Below are positions 46,901 to 64,000 of a stretch of DNA of 64,000 nucleotides, in pieces. Every line of letters starts with the position of its first letter. Within the stretch, counting starts at the first letter, position 1. Below the pieces are notes generated by a model that did no database searches, had not been told where the DNA came from, and saw only the letters and a list, made by a program, of their open reading frames with translations. The stretch lies in NCBI GenBank assembly GCA_000149265.1, contig CH000025.1, forward strand, positions 167,288-231,287, written 5' to 3'. Source of the stretch: Ciona savignyi (lineage: Eukaryota > Chordata > Ascidiacea > Phlebobranchia > Cionidae). Made by a program: the position numbers and the translations under genes.

Positions 46901-48639
46901 AGAAATTCTATAACAGCGGTTCTCAAACTGGGGTCCGCGGTCTTTTTAGGTCCGCGAGACAATTTTCTGGGGCCGCGAAGCACCTCCCAACAATTAAAAC
47001 GACGCTCCTGAAGAAGAAAAATTTGTGTAAAATTTTCTTCCAATCAACTTAACAAAAACAATTTGTCATGAAAGCTTACAGGCTACATAGGCATTTATGA
47101 CATCACAAGAAGCTATTTGATGTCACATTAGTGCAATTCAAAAGTACAGAACTTCTACTATAGTAGGAAATAGTACAACTCCTATTATAGTAGGAGTAAA
47201 CATTCAAAAAAATGCCAAGGTCAGAGGCGTCTAGTATTTCTTTAAGCCATGCATCCGGGTTAATATGTTTTGTTTTAGAATTTTAACGTTGCTAAATTTT
47301 TCGTTTTACTTCCCTATTTTTCAAGGGGGCCGTGAGTCATTTAAAAAATTGCTAGGGGACCGTTGGGTAATTTTTTAAAAAAAGTTTAAGAACCGCTGTT
47401 CTATAAAGACATTTTTTTAAGTGACAAATGAAACAAATTTCTTTTTAAACTTTGTTTCTATTTTCACCAAACGAGTGTTATTTGGAAATTTCACCAAAAT
47501 GTCTGTATTCGGAAAGTACTTTAAATGGGTTTATTACAACTGTACTTTAAATGGGTTTATTACAATATTTTACATTTTTAAATCAAAAATTATAAATCGA
47601 AAGAATGCGGTTTAATTAGAAAATTTTGTAATTTTTAGGACTGTAGTCCTTCGTTAAGGGGTTTAACTTTTTACTTCAGTCTGTCTCCGTTTTTTCGCGT
47701 TTTCTATTACTAGTTAAAAGAAGGTGTTTTGCAAATTGGTCTCATCTTTTTACAAGAAATAATGAAATGATTTTAGTGTAGGGTGCTAGACTGTGTAATA
47801 AGTTATCACATGATATTGTAAAAGCAATTTACAATCAAATGTTTTACCTCAACTAAATTAAGTTTAAATGTTGTTTATCAGCAATTTCCAGTCCTTTACA
47901 TAGTTATTTCTATTATATTTCTAGTTTAATAATTTTTAAATACAGTTAATTTTGTTTGTATTTGTGAATATTAAATTTAAAACCGTTTAAATCTTACCCA
48001 GCTGCTTCAAAAACTAAAGCAAAGAAAGCTAAACCGACCACCTCAAAAGAAAGCGCTCCAAAAGGTTTGTCCTTCTAAATTATGTGATGGCTTTCAACCG
48101 AAAGGTTGCAGGTTCGAAACTGGTTGCTAGCTTGTCGGTTGTGTCTTTGGGCAAGGCACTTTACGGACATTGCCTGAACCCAGCGGATTAATGGGTTCTA
48201 CCAAATTGAAGGAGCATATGAATTATATATAACACATTGCAATAGCTCGGGTAACATAACTGTTAGCGCGAGTAATCTGACAATTGCCCGTGTGTTAACC
48301 CCCTTGGTTTTCCCATTCACTGGCATAATTATAAATATCCTATCCTATATTGGTATACCTTGGTGTAATTATATTTTTTTGCACCCATACTCCTCAATAT
48401 TGTAGTAACAATACTTCATTATATTTAGTGTAGTTTATTTTTTGTTTCTTCAATCAAAACATAAATCAGGACTATTAAAATAAAAAAAATTGGAAAACGG
48501 GAAAAAACGGCAAAACGACAGTCGTTAGAACACGTCTAAAAACAAGCAATAAATTATTTTACATTTGTTTGAAACCATCAACTTTTCCACAGAACCGGAG
48601 CCTCCAGTTCTTCGACGAAGCAGTCGGAAAAGAAATTAA
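34982..48639 (+). CDS. MKI67: Ki-67-like mitotic chromosome-surface protein (FHA, PP1 docking, repeats)
   Basis: Eighteen exons in phase: 34982-35073, 35390-35495, 35809-35897, 36160-36248, 36568-36665, 36835-36917, 37272-38402, 38929-38982, 39276-39350, 39701-39746, 40273-40331, 40867-40981, 41516-41668, 42502-46024, 46315-46398, 46722-46805, 48002-48064 and 48593-48639, about 1,996 residues. The N-terminal FHA domain (about 1-100) matches Ki-67 closely: FPLTSRSCLFGR, DCDIRIQLPTVSNEHCRLE, KVNGDLL, FTIHDRSF. Residues 459-462 are RVSF, followed by PEEFHKELPPNTPVKKG, the PP1-docking segment Ki-67 shares with RepoMan; with an FHA domain it indicates Ki-67. The 3.5-kb exon 14 parallels the giant repeat exon of human MKI67. 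It holds FGGVEEIFRTP, eight FGTKRLLKTP units (about 921-1080), a 29-unit AVPADEL array (1147-1349) and six ATRSRKRKN-type blocks. The tail is basic (VLRRSSRKRN). Ki-67 coats mitotic chromosomes and recruits PP1. Confidence 0.92.
35602..35742 (+). repeat. SINE A, head and middle (MKI67 intron 2)
   Basis: ATTGCGCCGCCTTTCAGTCG, a shortened B-box region and TGTGTCCTTGGCAAGGTGC are recognisable; the copy has internal deletions. Confidence 0.65.
38620..38745 (+). repeat. Retroposon-like family C, degraded
   Basis: Degraded family core (TTTTGTTAAAACACATCATT) after a TTTATTTTTGCCC start. In MKI67 intron 7. Confidence 0.45.
38812..38875 (+). repeat. SINE A tail fragment
   Basis: CCCCCTTGGTTTTCCCATCC and GGGATAAACATGAATATCC with a short pentamer tail, just upstream of the exon at 38929. 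Confidence 0.8.
40048..40225. mobile_element. hAT-type MITE, 178 bp
   Basis: Ends CAGTGGTTCTTAAAC and GTTTAAGAACCACTG are perfect inverted copies; the exact duplication GCTTAGAC flanks it (40040-40047 and 40226-40233). In MKI67 intron 10. No coding sequence. Confidence 0.92.
41325..41494. repeat. hAT-like end abutting MKI67 exon 13
   Basis: Shares three blocks with 12720-12880 and ends in GCTGACCCCTG, 21 bases before the exon at 41516. A possible opposite end (CAGGGGTGGGCAACC) is at about 40379, on the far side of exon 12, so these are probably separate insertions. Confidence 0.6.
42097..42370 (+). repeat. SINE A, near full length (MKI67 intron 13)
   Basis: Head CCGTCCGATCGGGTATTCTG through to ACAGGGATAAACATGAATATC. 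The tail ends 131 bases before the giant repeat exon. Confidence 0.85.
43750..44373 (+). repeat. 21-bp coding minisatellite, 29 units (AVPADEL)
   Basis: Unit GCTGTACCAGCAGATGAGCTT, repeated 29 times head to tail, then one degenerate unit (AVPTE). Variants are few: GAT/GTT (D/V) at residue 5 in six units, two GAC codons, and one CTA. As 21 is a multiple of three the frame is kept; the unit has no stop in several frames, so long spurious ORFs appear on both strands. Confidence 0.97.
46914..47398. mobile_element. hAT-type MITE, 485 bp
   Basis: Ends CAGCGGTTCTCAAACT and AGTTTAAGAACCGCTG, flanked by the exact duplication TTCTATAA (46906-46913 and 47399-47406). GGTCCGCGG-like blocks lie near one end. 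In MKI67 intron 16. Confidence 0.92.
48086..48348 (+). repeat. SINE A, near full length (last MKI67 intron)
   Basis: Begins GGCTTTCAACCGAAAGGTTG about 20 bases after the exon donor at 48064 and ends ATATCCTATCCTAT. It has a canonical B box GGTTCGAAAC. Confidence 0.85.
48425..48545 (+). repeat. Retroposon-like family C copy
   Basis: TGTAGTTTATTTTTTGTTTC and the core AACGACAGTCGTTAGAACAC, ending 50 bases before the last MKI67 exon. Confidence 0.55.
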
Positions 48640-49700
48640 ACTTTTTACATCTGTTGGAACGAAAGACTATGAAGCGTCTGTGAAGTTGTCAGGCAAACTG
48701 CTCTCAGTGCTTTGTTTTATCGAGTAATCGTTAAAAAGTTTTTAAAAGAAATAAGAATAGCTATTTTAGCTAGATTTTTCGTTTTTGTACATATGTAGTA
48801 GTGGTCGTTTGTCAAATTTCAGTATAAATATTAGTTATTTAAAACTGCCAGTAAAAAAACTGCTTAAAACTAAATCAGACCACTTAGAAAAGTATCGTCA
48901 ACTTATTCACTTTAATTTATTCCACTGCCAACTTTCAATTTTATCAGCCTCACATTTTACTGCTTTCTTTTACCCTGGATTTGACACCAGTTTTCCTTTC
49001 ATTCCATTCCACCTTCAAACACTGACCTATAATTTAGTTCCTATCCTGAGGTGTATTGTAATAAATATGTACATAAAAAGAAAGAGGTGTGTTTATTGTA
49101 TAGTGCATGAAGAAATAAGAAAATTTTGGCAGTTAAGACTACAGATTCAAAGGCAAATATATGGAAATTGAATTTGAGCAAATTTCACAGCAAAAAGTAT
49201 TATTTTTTCTTGCATTTAAACAATAGTTTAAGTTTATTGCTCCTTCGACAGGATAAAACGTCGAACTGCAGTAGTTAAAACACGTCAGCGAATAGACATT
49301 ACAAATTAGGGGAAAATGATGTGGCCGTTAAACCTTACGTTAATAAAAATAAATTTTAACACTTTAAATCAAAATTAATTAAATTTAATGTTATTTAAGT
49401 CTTGAGTAAAAGTGTGCAAGTGCGACCCAGTACTGAGGGGGGGCCGGCTTTGGGATAAATGCATATTTTTGGGATTTGATTAAAAAATTATGAATTTTGA
49501 AGCTTACTCTATTCTTTAATTTGAAGTTTGAAGATCATTAGACACAGTTTCTTATTCTCCTTATTATGGTTTACAGTAACGCAGAATTCTAAAAAAGTGG
49601 TTTAATAGGTACGAAATTGAAAATATAGGTAACCTGATGGTGGACACAAGATATACCACTATGGTATCTTGTTCCATTCCCTATGATAAACCTGAGTATT
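48640..49700. other. Convergent spacer MKI67 / TRPC
   Basis: Probable MKI67 3' UTR with an AATAAA near 49061. A 128-codon ORF within it (48785-49171) has no protein-like features. It also holds a long family C copy at 49215-49465. Confidence 0.55.
49215..49465 (+). repeat. Retroposon-like family C, long copy
   Basis: Blocks in order: AAGTTTATTGCTCCTTCG, CAGTAGTTAAAACACGTCAG, GATGTGGCCGTTAAACC, AGTGTGCAAGTGCGACCCAG, GGGGGGCCGGCTTTGGG. The same order and spacing occur at 51675-51965. Confidence 0.6.
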
Positions 49701-62307
<12,607 letters not shown>

Positions 62308-64000
62308 TGCCCTGGTTATACCTCCTTATATCTATAATTACATTAAAGAATGGCATAATTAATTAGAGTCAAGGAGACAGGATATAACGGCAAAACTACA
62401 GTAGTTAAAGCACGTCTGTAAATAGACACTGTATAATGGAGAGAAAAAATGATATGATCGTTAAAACTTACATTTATATATAGAAAACAGCCCAAGCTTC
62501 TATTTTGACAGCCTGAGTTTTTGTGGCCTATGAATTTGAATGCTGTAGCCTAGTAACAGACTTACAGTACAATACAGGTAACCACCTAACCCACACCAGA
62601 TGGTATTCATACTGACTCTCTCTCTGATTTGATTATATTCCATAATACCCTGCGCTTAAATGGCCATTGCCAGACCAAATCACAATATAGTTCTAACACG
62701 TACTAATGTTATTATTAAAAATAAGTAAAATGGCACCAAGCACAAAACTTACTCAAAGAACATACCCAAATGTGAAACTATTAACTGAGTCTCTTGCATT
62801 TGCACAAGTCAACGTCGGCAGTGGTTGATTGTGAAACAAATAAATAAATCAATTAAGTACAGTATTGACATCACGTCATAAAATACACCTCTTGATGGAA
62901 AGGAAAATAGACGAAGTCCAACCATAGCAAGAATTTATAACGCACTTAAATTATCAAAAAATACGCTCTTTTTAGGCTATAGGCCTACTATCCTATCGCG
63001 ACATAAGGCTGATATCTTCAAGAGCTTAACTTTTCCATAAGCTTAAAAGTGACATTAAATGTGTCACAAAATGTTAGTACGGACCTAGTTTATTTCGATA
63101 TTAACTTAGACGCCTTTTGGTACACGATTAACACAACTGGAAACCGGGCTATAGTAAACAGGCAATTTTCTTTATTTTTCCTTCGAAATAGGCATTAACG
63201 CGGATTCTAGTGTGACTTGTATCATGTGAACTAGGAAACCTAGGAGTTTAATATCCTGAACATCAGAACTAATTTCCGTTACGCGACAAACTATATGTTT
63301 CCTATCATTGTAGCCGCTCTCAATCGAAGTCGCCAATCTTTTTGGGCAGCCAAGCGAAGAGAGTCTTTGGTGGCTAATAACCGAATCGCCCCGGGTAGAA
63401 TTCTTTTCGGTGTTCGTTCATATGGCTTTTTGGGCAATTTAATGGCGAGATTTTGTAATTTTAAAGACTTATACGAAATGTTTGGAACTTTATGTATTTA
63501 TTAGTAAGGTTTAACGGCTACGTCGTTTGTTTTCCTTAATTTGTAATGTGTCTATCCACTGACGTGTTTTAAGTACTGTAGTTTTGCCGTTTTATCCTGT
63601 CTCCTTAATTAAAAATAATTGTTTTATTCTTCTTTATTGTAACGAAGGAGCAAAATAAATAAACTAAAATTAAAAACTATTACAGACTTACCGATCTCTA
63701 TCTAACAACGCTTATTGAAACCAGGTGGTGTGGTAAGGAAAATTATAAACAACAGCTAAGAACGGTAGTAAATTAGAGCAGTTTTATAAACATTATCGAA
63801 ACTTAATATTGTTGTTTGGAATATCTGCTATAGAAGTAGTAGAACGAAAACATAGTGTCGAGCTGCTTCCCTTTCTGTAAAAACAACGTCGTTCACATGC
63901 ACAGAACTTGTTCTGTAGTTTGCACATACTTTAAATTGACTACGCCAGTATGGGTGGGTGGTGCTTCGTAGAGAAATTTGGTTTGCAGAAAATTTATGAA
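62308..64000. other. 5' flank of the TRPC gene
   Basis: Probable TRPC promoter and 5' UTR. It holds two family C pieces (about 62340-62480 and 63545-63670, with TAGTTAAAGCACGTC and GACGTGTTTTAAGTACTGTA). A 69-codon ORF at 63295 is not supported. Nothing else recognised. Confidence 0.5.

Noticed and set aside
48785..49171. 128-codon + ORF after the MKI67 stop
   Set aside because: Composition is AT-driven, with no recognised motif; best read as 3' UTR.
63295..63504. 69-codon + ORF near the right edge
   Set aside because: Short and without similarity I can name; lies in the likely TRPC 5' flank.

Overview
This 64 kb window looks like a tunicate genome, most likely Ciona. It is AT-rich and has short exons, compact introns of a few hundred bases, chordate-type gene families and very many small transposon copies. 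I read it without tools. Exon borders come from GT/AG sites whose phases I checked exon by exon. Nine protein-coding loci can be supported.

Layout, left to right. (1) 1-8478 (+): the 3' part of an ALMS-motif centrosomal gene (ALMS1/CEP295-like). (2) 9529-18189 (-): FUT8, alpha-1,6-fucosyltransferase, nine exons, with an apparent one-base frameshift in the last exon and an N gap beside an exon. (3) 19693-24272 (+): WASHC3 (CCDC53), five exons, second N gap. (4) 25759-31346 (+): three intronless genes in a row, PICK1, TBCK (with an apparent frameshift at a G5 run) and LACTB2. (5) 31540-33714 (-): HENMT1, the small-RNA 2'-O-methyltransferase, five exons. (6) 34982-48639 (+): an 18-exon gene for about 1,996 residues with an FHA domain, an RVSF PP1-docking segment and long repeat arrays, which I read as the tunicate Ki-67 (MKI67). 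(7) 49701-62307 (-): a TRPC-type cation channel, 12 exons, about 929 residues.

The genes are functionally unrelated (cilium/centrosome, Golgi glycosylation, endosomal actin, synaptic/membrane scaffold, Rab regulation, mitochondrial RNA turnover, piRNA methylation, mitotic chromosome surface, cation channel). HENMT1 and MKI67 are divergent, as are FUT8 and WASHC3. The ALMS gene and FUT8, LACTB2 and HENMT1, and MKI67 and TRPC are convergent.

Introns and spacers are filled with mobile DNA: a tRNA-derived SINE with a (TATCC)n tail (over 25 copies or pieces), a second tRNA-like SINE, an AT-rich retroposon-like family with a conserved core, several hAT-type MITEs with exact 8-bp target duplications, a piggyBac-like MITE with TTAA ends, and a MITE with a GGGTTAG-like centre. 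Two MITEs sit inside SINE copies, which gives relative ages. The most interesting items are the Ki-67 homologue with its 21-bp coding minisatellite, the intronless PICK1-TBCK-LACTB2 block, the CRE-bearing piggyBac-like MITE, and the tandem duplication that copied the start of an ALMS-motif exon.
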